Shown here one piece after another: positions 9,298 to 17,561 of a stretch of DNA of 64,000 nt; position 1 is the stretch's first letter, and the number at the start of each line of letters is the position of its first letter. The translations under genes and the position numbers were made by a program. The stretch comes from GWE2-42-39 sp942493345 (GTDB lineage: Bacteria > Bacteroidota > Bacteroidia > Bacteroidales > Prolixibacteraceae). The stretch lies in the NCBI GenBank assembly GCA_942493345.1, contig OW818695.1, positions 1 to 64,000 on the forward strand. Reading direction: 5' to 3'. A model generated the notes under the pieces. It worked only from the letters and a program-made list of their open reading frames with translations, did not search any database and was not told the DNA's origin.

Positions 9298-10752
9298 CTA
9301 TTGTAATACAAAATTCACAGGAATTGTATATTGAACAGCAACAGCTTCACCCCGTTGTTTACCGGGAATCCATTTTGGGAAACTGGTTACAATACGCAAT
9401 GCCTCTTTGTCAAGCGAAGTATCGACGCCCCTTGCAATTTTAGCCCGGCCAACTGAACCATCTTTTTCCACGACAAAAGTCACATAAACTTTCCCCTGAA
9501 TATTGTTTTTCTTTGCAATTTCAGGATATATTACAGCTTTGGCTATAAATGTCCGTAAAGCATCTTCCCCTCCAGAAAATTTCGGCATTTCTTCAACAAT
9601 TATAAAAACATCGTTATCTACATTATTCATTTTATTAGCTTTCGTAATAATTCTAATAATGCCATCTTTTGCCTTTTCCCCATATTTATTAACGAAGGCT
9701 GCGTTTTGTTTCGATGCGGTAATCGATTCTATATCATATGGGTTAAGTTTCCGAAAAGCATCTTCGCTAGACAATTCTCCATCAATAATAAAGAGAGGTA
9801 CATTCTTCGTATCTGATAATTGAATACCCTTTCCTTGAATATTTATCTCATTTCCGGAAACAAGATGCTTTTTGTTTTCACAGGCAAAAACCAACAACAA
9901 TGCAATCGCCATAATTCCACCGCTGATATAGCGAAGACCGGCCAGTTTCGAAGATTTTATTTTAGTCATCATTTTTAATCGTAATTTAATGAGAGATGAA
10001 TTGAAATTATTGGCAACCGAAAACTGATTGCCCACCCATTGACTGACCAAAATCTGCTTGTACAAATCAACAGGCACTCCGTTATTTAATACCGCCCGGT
10101 CGGCCATGTATTCGTGGTTTTCCTTAATTACCCTTCGCATCATCCAGAAAAAAGGGTTGAACCACTGAAAGAGGCTGATCAGTTCGAGTATCAATATATC
10201 CACCGTGTGTCCCTGGCGGATATGTTCCAACTCGTGTGCAAGCATTTTTTCCCAACCTGGTTTATTTTCAAGGTTCCGGCTCACAAACAAGTAACCGAGG
10301 AACGAATACGGGCTTGAATCTTCTTCAATGTAAACAAATTTTACTCCCATTTTGGATACCACCTCACTGTTACGGATGACTTTTACAATTTGCAGTATCC
10401 TGAAAACAAGTAAAACTATACATACAAAAACTACAATCAGGTAACCCAATACAATCATCTGACTCGAAAGAATGAAATCGACCAGAGAACCAGTCAGGCT
10501 GGAGCTGAATACAGTTACGCTTTCGAGCATATTGCCGGAACCGTTCCCAACGCCAACGGTTAATACTGAATTTCCCGGCAGAAAGACCTTCAGGTGCAAA
10601 AGTGGCAGCACGCTGGAAAAGATAACCGAAAAAAGCAAAAACAAACGATTTGCTTTGAAGAACGTTTCGTTCCGGAGAAAAACAAAGTAAACCAGGGAAA
10701 ACAACCCGAGGCTGATCCCCGACTCGATAATATAATTTACAAAGTTGTTCAT
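9298..10752 (-). CDS. BlaR1-like M56 metallopeptidase fused to plug-like and TonB C-terminal domains
   Basis: 484 residues. The N-terminal half (1-290) is the M56 membrane peptidase: several membrane helices, zinc motif HELEH (173-177) and the downstream glutamate in ENHEYMAD (about 211-218). After another hydrophobic segment (about 277-291) comes a region like the plug of TonB receptors (about 315-372, PLFIIDGELSSEDAFRKLN, GIIRIITK) and then a TonB C-terminal domain (about 400-484, GKVYVTFVVEKDGSV). In BlaR1/MecR1 the peptidase senses a signal outside and triggers cleavage of the BlaI repressor; here the outside sensor is replaced by TonB-type modules. Its start overlaps the blaI stop by 4 bases (ATGA), so the two are translationally coupled. 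Signal unknown. Confidence 0.9.
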   Translation of the reverse strand: MNNFVNYIIESGISLGLFSLVYFVFLRNETFFKANRLFLLFSVIFSSVLPLLHLKVFLPGNSVLTVGVGNGSGNMLESVTVFSSSLTGSLVDFILSSQMIVLGYLIVVFVCIVLLVFRILQIVKVIRNSEVVSKMGVKFVYIEEDSSPYSFLGYLFVSRNLENKPGWEKMLAHELEHIRQGHTVDILILELISLFQWFNPFFWMMRRVIKENHEYMADRAVLNNGVPVDLYKQILVSQWVGNQFSVANNFNSSLIKLRLKMMTKIKSSKLAGLRYISGGIMAIALLLVFACENKKHLVSGNEINIQGKGIQLSDTKNVPLFIIDGELSSEDAFRKLNPYDIESITASKQNAAFVNKYGEKAKDGIIRIITKANKMNNVDNDVFIIVEEMPKFSGGEDALRTFIAKAVIYPEIAKKNNIQGKVYVTFVVEKDGSVGRAKIARGVDTSLDKEALRIVTSFPKWIPGKQRGEAVAVQYTIPVNFVLQ

Positions 10753-11135
10753 AATTCCGGCTTTTTATTGTCGTCCAAATCTTTACCTACTTCTTTCATC
10801 AAATCTTCCAGTTCGGTAATACTCATATTATCTTCCTTTGCAAAAAAAGAAACCATCTCTTTAAACGAATTACTGAAATAATTCTTAATGAAACTATTCA
10901 TATACAAACGGGTGTATTCCTTTTTGCTCATGAGCGGAAAATAGCGGTGGGTTTTTCCAAAAGCTTTGTAACCAACAAAACCCTTTTTTTCCAAAATGCG
11001 GACAATCGTTGAAACAGTATTGTAGGCAGGTTTTGGATCAGGCATCTGCTCAACGATGTCTTTCACAAATGCTTTATCAAGTTCCCATAAAATCTGCATT
11101 ACTTGTTCTTCCGCCCTGGTAAGTTCGCGTGCCAT
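10749..11135 (-). CDS. BlaI/MecI/CopY-family repressor
   Basis: 128-residue winged-helix repressor. The N-terminal part (LTRAEEQVMQILWEL, then KPAYNTVSTIVRILEKKGFV) is the DNA-binding domain of the family; the rest (ILEKKGF onward, about 75-128) is the dimerisation arm that BlaR-type peptidases cut. It precedes the M56 peptidase gene in one operon. Four palindromes AACTA-N6-TAGTT in the upstream gap, two of them laid over the promoter, are the likely binding sites, so the operon is probably autoregulated. Confidence 0.94.
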   Translation of the reverse strand: MARELTRAEEQVMQILWELDKAFVKDIVEQMPDPKPAYNTVSTIVRILEKKGFVGYKAFGKTHRYFPLMSKKEYTRLYMNSFIKNYFSNSFKEMVSFFAKEDNMSITELEDLMKEVGKDLDDNKKPEL

Positions 11136-11180
11136 AATAGTCTGGTTTTAAATTCATTTTCAAAAACACAAAGATCAAGC

Positions 11181-11188
11181 CAAATTTA
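11181..11188 (-). promoter_or_regulatory. -7 box of the blaI-M56 operon
   Basis: Read leftward: TAAATTTG, an exact TAnnTTTG. It predicts a leader of roughly 40 bases before the blaI ATG at 11135. The first operator abuts it and the second covers the -33 region, the arrangement expected for repression by occlusion. Confidence 0.6.
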
Positions 11189-11223
11189 ACTAAAACAGTA
11201 GTTATTGAACTAACTGAGTAGTT
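11188..11223. promoter_or_regulatory. Operator pair 1 (two AACTA-N6-TAGTT palindromes)
   Basis: Palindrome A is 11188-11203, palindrome B 11208-11223; each is AACTA, six bases, TAGTT. Their centres are exactly 20 bp apart, about two helical turns, so two repressor dimers could sit on the same face. They overlap the blaI promoter. Confidence 0.7.
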
Positions 11224-11427
11224 TATTTTCTGAAAAGACAGAGGTTTTAGGATGACAGATACTGGATTTCCGATATTTCGCCAATCGTCAATTATTGATC
11301 GTTAATCTCCAATATTATCAGTTATAACAACCGCTATCCCATTTTTTAGGTTTCGATTCTTTCATTGACCCATAAAACAACATTTTGGTTAAAAACTGTG
11401 ATCATGGAATTCCAAAAACAATATCAC

Positions 11428-11463
11428 AACTAAAATTTTAGTTTTAAAACTAAATTATTAGTT
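11428..11463. promoter_or_regulatory. Operator pair 2 (two AACTA-N6-TAGTT palindromes)
   Basis: Palindrome C is 11428-11443 and D 11448-11463, with the same half-sites, the same 6-base spacer and the same 20-bp centre spacing as pair 1. The pair lies just downstream of the GH97 terminator and 240 bp (centre to centre) from pair 1. It may control a second, upstream promoter or form a loop with pair 1. Confidence 0.65.
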
Positions 11464-11478
11464 ACAAATTATATGCCA

Positions 11479-11510
11479 CAAAAAAAGAGCGATCATTCCT
11501 GACCGCTCTT
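11479..11510 (-). terminator. Terminator of the GH97 gene
   Basis: AAGAGCG (11485-11491) pairs with CGCTCTT (11504-11510), with a further TC/GA pair inside; read leftward it is followed by a T-run (the A-run at 11479-11486). Confidence 0.75.
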
Positions 11511-11576
11511 CTCATGTTTCACTAGGTTTTATTGGTTATTCAAACAAATACGTTATTATGGACAACGTTTTTATCT

Positions 11577-13529
11577 TTATTTTTTTGTACAAATCGCAGC
11601 CCAGCCTCCGCCTTTTGCCATTTGGATTTTCAATTTGCTACCTGAGTTTTTCTCAATAGTAAGTTTTTTGTAATCGCGCGCCGATTTATTTGCATTGATG
11701 CCATCCTGCATGATTTCCAATTCGTACTTTCCTTCGCCAAGGAATGAAAGATCGATTTCCAGTTCCCGTTCATCCCAGTTGGTCATTGCTCCCAAGTACC
11801 AGATATTATCTTTTTTGCGGGCAACAGCAATGTATTCGCCTACTTTTCCATCCAAGCCAATGGTTTCGTCCCAAACAGTTGGTAATTTACTGATGAATTT
11901 TACCGTTTCGTCTTCTTTGCGCAGGTTCGACGGGTTATCGCTCAGCATTTGGATTGGAGCTTCGTACACCACGTACATAGCAACCTGATGACACCGGGTT
12001 CCCTGGCTCATCGGATTGGACCATGAAATTGAATAATCTTTTTCCTGTGTATTCAACATTGCACCGGGAGTATAATCCATCGGGCCGGCAAGCATACGGG
12101 TAAACGGCAATGTAACATCGTGCGCCGGAGTGATCAGCGTCGACCACTTGTTGTTTTCCATTCCTTTCAAGCCTTCGTGGTTTACAATGTTCGGATAGGC
12201 TCGCAACATACCGGCAGGTTTGAAAGCACCGTGATAATCGATCAACAGTTCGCGTTTGGCGCACTCGCGGGCCGCTCTTTCGTAAAAATTTACCATGTAC
12301 TGATCACAGCGCTGCATGAAATCAACTTTGATTCCTTTCACGCCCCATTTTTTAAACTGATCAAGAATAGTTTCCATTTCACGATCGAGAGGCCCCCAGA
12401 GTAACCATAGAATTACTCCTACGTTTTTCGATTTGGCATAACTTACAAGTTCTTCCAAATTAAGCTCGTTGTTGGGTTTAAGCAAATTCGTAGTCGTAAC
12501 CGACCAGCCTTCGTCTAGAATAATGTATTCCAGTCCGTAGTCAGCGGCAAAGTCAATGTAATATTTGTAAGTATCGGTATTAAATCCTGATTTAAAATCA
12601 ACTCCGCGAATATTGTTATCGTTCCACCAGTCCCAGGCAACCTGTCCGGGTTTTATCCAATCGGTTTTTTCTACCTTATTCGGACGCGACAAAAGAAAAA
12701 CCATTTGGTTCTCAATCAATTTTACATCGTTTCTCGACAACATAAAGACCCTCCAAGGAAAATTCCTTGTTCCTTCGGTAAGCGCAATATAATTGGCTTC
12801 TTTTACAATTTCCTGGTTACAGTCAGGTCTTTTTTGGGCAGGAACAGCTTCCAAAACAGCCTTTGGGAACTTGCTGACAAATGAATTTTTTCCGGTTCCT
12901 TTTAAAAACAAGCAGGGATAATCGTACAAATCGGCTTCGGTAATACCGATTTTTATATTGTTTGAAGCCTTGACGAGCGCTGGCAGAGAACAAAAACGTC
13001 CACTGGCGATTGCAGCAATCGATTCATCAAGATAGCTTCGTTCATTGTGCGATATAAATGATTCTTCTTCAGGAAAAAGAACTGAAAAATTGCCTGAAAA
13101 ATTCAGATCTGCCTTTTCATCAACCACTGTAACCTGGTTTTTTATGCGGGTTTCGAAACGGTATGCAACACCTTCGTTAAATACCCTGAAAACCACCGAA
13201 TAATCGTCTTTAAATTTCAGGTTCAGCTCGTTGTATTCGTTTTTAATTTGTTTCGATTTGATGCCAACAACCGTTGTTTCAACAGTATTATTTGAACTTT
13301 CTTTGGCTGAAACGACTTTAGGCGCTATGCCTAAAACTTTATCGGACAGAGCAACACTTATTTCGTTGTTGGTAAAAATCGGGGTGCCAGCATATACACT
13401 GCTCCATCTAATTCCATCGGTAACAGAAATGGTAACTTTTGTATTTCCATCGGGCGATTGTACGGAATAATCTTTTGCAAAAAGGTTCAGACTTAATAAA
13501 GAGAAAAGAAAAATAGAAAGTGTCCTCAT
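11577..13529 (-). CDS. Glycoside hydrolase family 97 protein (alpha-glucosidase/alpha-galactosidase type)
   Basis: 650 residues with a signal peptide (about 1-18), so periplasmic or outer-membrane located. The N-terminal beta-sandwich domain opens with VQSPDGNTKVTI, followed by the TIM-barrel: WDWWND, ILDEGWS, VKGIKVDFMQRCDQ, LLIDYHGAFKPAG, VNHEGLKGMENNKW, all hallmarks of GH97. The family includes the inverting alpha-glucosidase SusB and retaining alpha-galactosidases; the Asp in IKVDFM is where retaining members carry their nucleophile, so a retaining enzyme is possible, but I am not sure of this assignment. It stands alone with its own terminator and is not next to a SusC/SusD pair. Confidence 0.92.
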   Translation of the reverse strand: MRTLSIFLFSLLSLNLFAKDYSVQSPDGNTKVTISVTDGIRWSSVYAGTPIFTNNEISVALSDKVLGIAPKVVSAKESSNNTVETTVVGIKSKQIKNEYNELNLKFKDDYSVVFRVFNEGVAYRFETRIKNQVTVVDEKADLNFSGNFSVLFPEEESFISHNERSYLDESIAAIASGRFCSLPALVKASNNIKIGITEADLYDYPCLFLKGTGKNSFVSKFPKAVLEAVPAQKRPDCNQEIVKEANYIALTEGTRNFPWRVFMLSRNDVKLIENQMVFLLSRPNKVEKTDWIKPGQVAWDWWNDNNIRGVDFKSGFNTDTYKYYIDFAADYGLEYIILDEGWSVTTTNLLKPNNELNLEELVSYAKSKNVGVILWLLWGPLDREMETILDQFKKWGVKGIKVDFMQRCDQYMVNFYERAARECAKRELLIDYHGAFKPAGMLRAYPNIVNHEGLKGMENNKWSTLITPAHDVTLPFTRMLAGPMDYTPGAMLNTQEKDYSISWSNPMSQGTRCHQVAMYVVYEAPIQMLSDNPSNLRKEDETVKFISKLPTVWDETIGLDGKVGEYIAVARKKDNIWYLGAMTNWDERELEIDLSFLGEGKYELEIMQDGINANKSARDYKKLTIEKNSGSKLKIQMAKGGGWAAICTKK

Positions 13530-13799
13530 TTGTTGTTTAGTTAGAAATTTCAGAAAACAAAAGTGGAAAAATTGGAATAATCGGGTATGGACAAATAATC
13601 AGATCGCATGGATTATTGTTCAAACAACAGGAATACACTACAGAGAAGATCTGATTAACGAGACCATAAGGATTGATTCGCTGCTTGAGATGTTGTATGT
13701 TTGTACAGCCAAGCGCCTAAATATTGATAATGGACGATTAAATACCAAGCATATTGATGATAATTCGTATTGAATTTTGAATCCTAAAATTTTAAAACT

Positions 13800-14456
13800 A
13801 TGAAATTCATTGATATTCACACACACGAAAAAAAAGGGACGACAGACACCGAAATCCTGAATGTTTTTGTACAAAACCTTCAAAGTGATATTGGGCTGCC
13901 TCTGTGTACTGCGGGATTTCATCCCTGGCATTTGGATGATTACGACGAAAAAACGATGATCAACCTGCTGCACGACCTGGCGGACCGATCTGAAATACTG
14001 GGTATCGGCGAATGCGGCATCGACCTGGCGATTGCCATTGACCGCGAAAAACAGGAACGTATATTTTTAAAACAGGCTGGTATTGCCGAAAATAAAAAGA
14101 AACCATTGATTATTCATTGTGTAAAAGCCTATAATGAAATTACCCGGTTGTATAAATTAATTCGCCCCGACATGCCCTGGATATTTCATGGATATTCAGC
14201 AAAACCGCAAATTACCAGATCGCTTTTAAACCACAATTTTTATTTCTCATTTGGGGAATCGTTGCTGAATAAAAAGAAAAAAGCCATTGATTCATTAAAA
14301 ATTATACCCCCGTATAAATTATTTTTCGAAACCGATGAAAGCGATGTTCCTGTTGAAGAAATTTATTTCTTTGCAGCAAAAATCCTGAAAATGGATGAGG
14401 ACGTTTTGAGAAAACAGATTTATAAAAATTACAGGCAGGTTTTTGGAAATGGATAA
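13800..14456 (+). CDS. TatD-family metal-dependent hydrolase
   Basis: 218-residue member of the TatD DNase/amidohydrolase superfamily. Visible metal-site motifs, in order: DIHTH near the N-terminus, GIGECGID, LIIHCVKA, IFHGYS and FETDES. Family members are 3'-5' exonucleases or tRNA-quality or DNA-repair enzymes; the exact substrate here is unknown. It is shorter than E. coli TatD (about 260). The stop overlaps the start of tcdA by 8 bases, so the pair is translationally coupled. The 270 bases upstream, facing the GH97 gene, hold a stretch of open frame without any start codon and nothing I recognise. Confidence 0.88.
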   Translation: MKFIDIHTHEKKGTTDTEILNVFVQNLQSDIGLPLCTAGFHPWHLDDYDEKTMINLLHDLADRSEILGIGECGIDLAIAIDREKQERIFLKQAGIAENKKKPLIIHCVKAYNEITRLYKLIRPDMPWIFHGYSAKPQITRSLLNHNFYFSFGESLLNKKKKAIDSLKIIPPYKLFFETDESDVPVEEIYFFAAKILKMDEDVLRKQIYKNYRQVFGNG

Positions 14457-15174
14457 ATGGAAGAAACGAACTTCCCTTTTGCTTGGGGAAGAAGGGATAA
14501 AAAGACTTGAGAATGCCAATGTTTTGGTGATTGGGTTGGGTGGTGTTGGCGCCTATGCAGCCGAACAGTTGTGCCGGGCCGGCATCGGCAAAATGACTAT
14601 TGTGGACGGCGATGTAGTGGAAGAAACTAACCGCAACCGCCAGCTTCCTGCACTGATCAGCAACCAAGGAAAACCCAAAGCCGAAGTGCTGGCGCAACGT
14701 TTTCTCGACATCAACCCAAAACTGGAACTGACTGTAATTAACGAATACCTGAAGGACGAGCGAATACTGGAAGTAATCCATTCCGATGATTTCGACTACG
14801 CGGTGGATGCCATCGATACCCTTTCGCCCAAAACATTCCTGATATACCACTGTGTACAGAAAGGTCTGCCCATTGTCAGTTCGATGGGTTCGGGAGGCAA
14901 GCTCGACCCATCGAAAGTTTCGGTTTCAGATATCTCGAAAACCCACAATTGCAGCCTGGCAAAGATGTTGCGAAAACGCCTTCACCGGATGGGGATAAAA
15001 AAAGGTGTGCAGGTAGTTTTCTCCACAGAACTGGTAGACAAGAGCAAAATTATTCTTGAAGATGGACAAAATAAAAAATCAACGGTCGGCACCATTTCGT
15101 ACATGCCTCCCATTTTCGGCTGTTTTATTGCCTCGGCAGTAATTAACGGGCTACTTCAAGAAGCGGGACAGTAA
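14449..15174 (+). CDS. tcdA: tRNA threonylcarbamoyladenosine dehydratase (E1/ThiF-like)
   Basis: Activates the carboxylate of t6A at tRNA position 37 with ATP and closes it to the cyclic form ct6A. The nucleotide-binding motif VLVIGLGGVGAYAAEQLCRAG (about 26-46) with the following DGDVVEETNRNRQ is typical of E1-like enzymes; KMLRKRLHRMGI and the GTISYMPP segment are typical of the TcdA (YgdL) branch. About 241 residues. The ATG at 14449 lies inside the end of tatD; an extension to a TTG at 14443 adds only two residues. Cytoplasmic. Confidence 0.92.
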   Translation: MDKWKKRTSLLLGEEGIKRLENANVLVIGLGGVGAYAAEQLCRAGIGKMTIVDGDVVEETNRNRQLPALISNQGKPKAEVLAQRFLDINPKLELTVINEYLKDERILEVIHSDDFDYAVDAIDTLSPKTFLIYHCVQKGLPIVSSMGSGGKLDPSKVSVSDISKTHNCSLAKMLRKRLHRMGIKKGVQVVFSTELVDKSKIILEDGQNKKSTVGTISYMPPIFGCFIASAVINGLLQEAGQ

Positions 15175-15381
15175 ATCCAAATAAAAGTTTCCAAGTATCA
15201 AAGTAAAATCTGTTATAAAGAATGGAATCTGCACATCATCTCAAAAAACTCATAGTATTTTTATCTTAGGTACTTATAACTCATAAACTTTTTCACCGCT
15301 TTTAATCAACAAATTAACATCTCAAAAAGAACGATCTGGCATATTATTTGGTAAATTTCGCTAAAACAATTTTAAACTACC

Positions 15382-16116
15382 ATGAAGACGAGAAATTTAC
15401 TATTTACCCTGTTTGCTATTTCACTTTTTCTATTTCAATCATGTTCCGCACCCAAAAGCCTGATTAAACTTGAACCCAATCAGGAATCAACAAAATGGCT
15501 ATATGGACAGGAATTTGCAAAAGACTCGGTTGCCGGGATCATTTACGAAGTTGGTTTTGACAAGATTATCGAGCCAAACTACCTGTTCGATTTCGACATC
15601 ACCAATCGGTCGAACCTTGAAATACTGGTCGATCCGCAGGATTTTTACTATTTGCCGCTGAACGACAGCCTCCAGCCCATCGTTGATGAATATCTTCACG
15701 CCAGCGACCCGGAAAAAGAAATTCTGAATATCGAAAAGAAAATTTCAATTACCGAAGCCAGGAGAAAAAGCAATATTGCACTGAGCTTGGTTGGCTTGGG
15801 CGTTGATATTGCTGCAGCTGCCATTACCGCAACCGACGACAACCCGCACAACGATTTCTTTCGGACAGACCTGTTCAACGCAGTACAGATCGGAAACATG
15901 ACCAACGAATTTGAAGCCGTTGACCTGCAGGAACTGCGCGAATCATGGTCGCAGTCAACCATTCGGAAAACCACGCTGGAACCGGGTTTTTCAATGAAAG
16001 GCAAAGTATTCTTTCCCTTTTTCCCGGAAGCAAAATACTTGCAAATAGTGCTTCCTGTCGACGATCAAAACATCGAAATTTTGTTTCAGCAAAAATATAT
16101 TCCGGTAAGGAAATAA
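15382..16116 (+). CDS. Lipoprotein of unknown function
   Basis: 244 residues with a lipoprotein signal (SLFLFQSC, modified Cys about 20), so anchored in the outer or inner membrane facing the periplasm. The mature part has no domain I recognise; it contains a helical charged segment (SDPEKEILNIEKKISITEARRK) and an Ala-rich hydrophobic stretch (about 145-155). It ends with beta-strand-like sequence (FFPFFPEAKYLQIVLPVDD). It has its own upstream gap (15175-15381) and is followed by rimO. No function assigned. Confidence 0.75.
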   Translation: MKTRNLLFTLFAISLFLFQSCSAPKSLIKLEPNQESTKWLYGQEFAKDSVAGIIYEVGFDKIIEPNYLFDFDITNRSNLEILVDPQDFYYLPLNDSLQPIVDEYLHASDPEKEILNIEKKISITEARRKSNIALSLVGLGVDIAAAAITATDDNPHNDFFRTDLFNAVQIGNMTNEFEAVDLQELRESWSQSTIRKTTLEPGFSMKGKVFFPFFPEAKYLQIVLPVDDQNIEILFQQKYIPVRK

Positions 16117-16169
16117 TTCTTTTCCGAACAAGTTCAACTTATTAGGGACTATTCATTGTAGTTCTTTGT

Positions 16170-16177
16170 TACTTTTG
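16170..16177 (+). promoter_or_regulatory. -7 box of rimO
   Basis: TACTTTTG, an exact TAnnTTTG, 22 bases before the ATG at 16199. It lies inside the longest open frame for this gene and so supports the later start. Confidence 0.55.
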
Positions 16178-16198
16178 CGGTCAAATTTTTACAGAAGA

Positions 16199-17494
16199 AT
16201 GAAACGAGGGAAAGTTAATATAGTAACCCTGGGCTGCTCGAAAAACCTGGTCGATTCGGAAATGCTGCTAAACCAGTTAGACTTGAACGGGTTCAAGGTA
16301 GTTCACGACAGCGAAAAAGATGATGCCAACATTGTGATTCTGAATACCTGCGGTTTTATTGCCGATGCCAAGGAAGAATCGATCAATACCATCCTGAATT
16401 TTGTGGATGCCCGCAAAAAAGGCAAACTCGACAAGTTGTTGGTAATGGGTTGCTTATCGGCCCGGTACAAAGATGATCTGACCAAAGAAATACCGGAAGT
16501 TGACAAGTTTTATGGCAAATTCGATTTCAAGGAAATTATAAACGATTTGAATGCCGATTTCTACGAACAGAAAATGTACCGCCGGGTGCAGACAACCCCT
16601 GCTCACTTCGCCTATCTGAAAATCAGCGAAGGTTGCAACCGGCATTGTTCGTTTTGTGCCATTCCACAGTTTACGGGCAACCATAAATCGCGCAGCATCG
16701 AAAGTTTGCTGGAAGAAGCCCGTAGCCTGGTTGCCGGAGGGGTGAAAGAGCTGCTGATTATTGCGCAGGATCTTTCGTATTATGGCATCGACCTATACGG
16801 AGAAAGCAAACTGGCCGAACTGATAGAAAAATTAGCCGATATTGAAGGACTGAAATGGATTCGACTGCACTACACCTACCCGTCGAAATTCCCGATGGAC
16901 GTACTCCAGGTGATGCGCGAACGCAACAATGTTTGCAACTATCTTGACATTCCTCTTCAGCACATCACCAACAACATGCTGGGCATGATGCGCCGGAAAA
17001 TCAACAAAGAAGAAACCATTGACCTGGTTAAAAAAATACGAGAAGAAGTGCCGGGAATTGCCCTGCGCACAACTTTTCTGGTTGGTCATCCGGGCGAAAC
17101 GGAAGAAGATTTTGAAGAATTGAAAGCATTTATCAGCGAATACCGGTTCGAGCGGATGGGTGTGTTTGCCTATTCAAGCGAAGACGATACCTACGCGTTT
17201 AAAATGTACAGCGACGATATTCCGCAGGAAATAAAAGAACAGCGTGCCGACGAATTGATGGCAATTCAGCAGGAAATTTCCGCTTCGTTAAACCAGAAAC
17301 ACATTGGGAAAACCTTGCAGGTACTGATCGACCGGGAAGAAGGCGACTATTTTGTAGGCCGCACCGAATACGATTCGCCGGAAGTAGATGGCGAAGTATT
17401 GATTCGCAATTATTCGGAGTTAAAAATCGGCGAATTTTATCCCGTGAAAATCACCGGGGCCGATGAGTTCGATTTATTTGGAGAGATTGAGTAG
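16199..17494 (+). CDS. rimO: Ribosomal protein S12 (Asp88) methylthiotransferase
   Basis: Radical-SAM enzyme that adds a methylthio group to an aspartate of ribosomal protein S12. The N-terminal MTTase domain carries Cys13, Cys51 and Cys85 (LGCSKN, NTCGF, MGCLS) for one iron-sulphur cluster; the radical-SAM motif is EGCNRHCSFC with Cys146, Cys150 and Cys153; a TRAM domain closes the protein (about 370-431). The LGCSKNLVDSE start and family length (431 residues) fit RimO rather than MiaB. The ATG at 16199 is preferred over a longer frame from 16166 because of the promoter box between them. The stop codon lies at the edge of the hairpin at 17493. Confidence 0.95.
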   Translation: MKRGKVNIVTLGCSKNLVDSEMLLNQLDLNGFKVVHDSEKDDANIVILNTCGFIADAKEESINTILNFVDARKKGKLDKLLVMGCLSARYKDDLTKEIPEVDKFYGKFDFKEIINDLNADFYEQKMYRRVQTTPAHFAYLKISEGCNRHCSFCAIPQFTGNHKSRSIESLLEEARSLVAGGVKELLIIAQDLSYYGIDLYGESKLAELIEKLADIEGLKWIRLHYTYPSKFPMDVLQVMRERNNVCNYLDIPLQHITNNMLGMMRRKINKEETIDLVKKIREEVPGIALRTTFLVGHPGETEEDFEELKAFISEYRFERMGVFAYSSEDDTYAFKMYSDDIPQEIKEQRADELMAIQQEISASLNQKHIGKTLQVLIDREEGDYFVGRTEYDSPEVDGEVLIRNYSELKIGEFYPVKITGADEFDLFGEIE

Positions 17495-17557
17495 TTTATT
17501 CATCCGATGACTCGAAGCCATCGGATGAATAAACTCAGGAGTCATCGGATGAGTAAA
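17493..17557. terminator. Three-arm hairpin region between convergent rimO and the CvfB-like gene
   Basis: Arm 1 (17493-17509) is a perfect 17-bp reverse complement of arm 2 (17519-17535) around a 9-base loop. A third segment, 17539-17557, can pair instead with 17495-17513 (18 of 19). It probably terminates both convergent genes; the core ATCCGATG-N9-CATCGGAT is shared with the hairpin at 7821. Confidence 0.7.
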
Positions 17558-17561
17558 TGTT

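Larger units (their letters stand above)
11136..11576. other. Long intergenic control region between the GH97 gene and blaI
   Basis: 441 bases without a credible gene. Contents: the blaI promoter and two operators nearest blaI, a second pair of identical-type operators 240 bp upstream, and the terminator of the GH97 gene. Only very short frames (about 20 codons) begin between the operator pairs; none is convincing. Confidence 0.7.

Noticed and set aside
11225..11425. Very short frames between the two operator pairs, possible leader peptide
   Set aside because: The best (about 20 codons, leftward) lacks any conserved feature or supporting promoter, so it is not reported as a gene.
13540..13782. 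Open plus-strand frame of about 80 codons before tatD, possible gene remnant
   Set aside because: It has no ATG, GTG or TTG start in frame and no recognisable family; probably chance in an AT-rich gap.
14302..14850. 182-codon open frame on the minus strand
   Set aside because: Antisense to tatD and tcdA, both with clear motifs.
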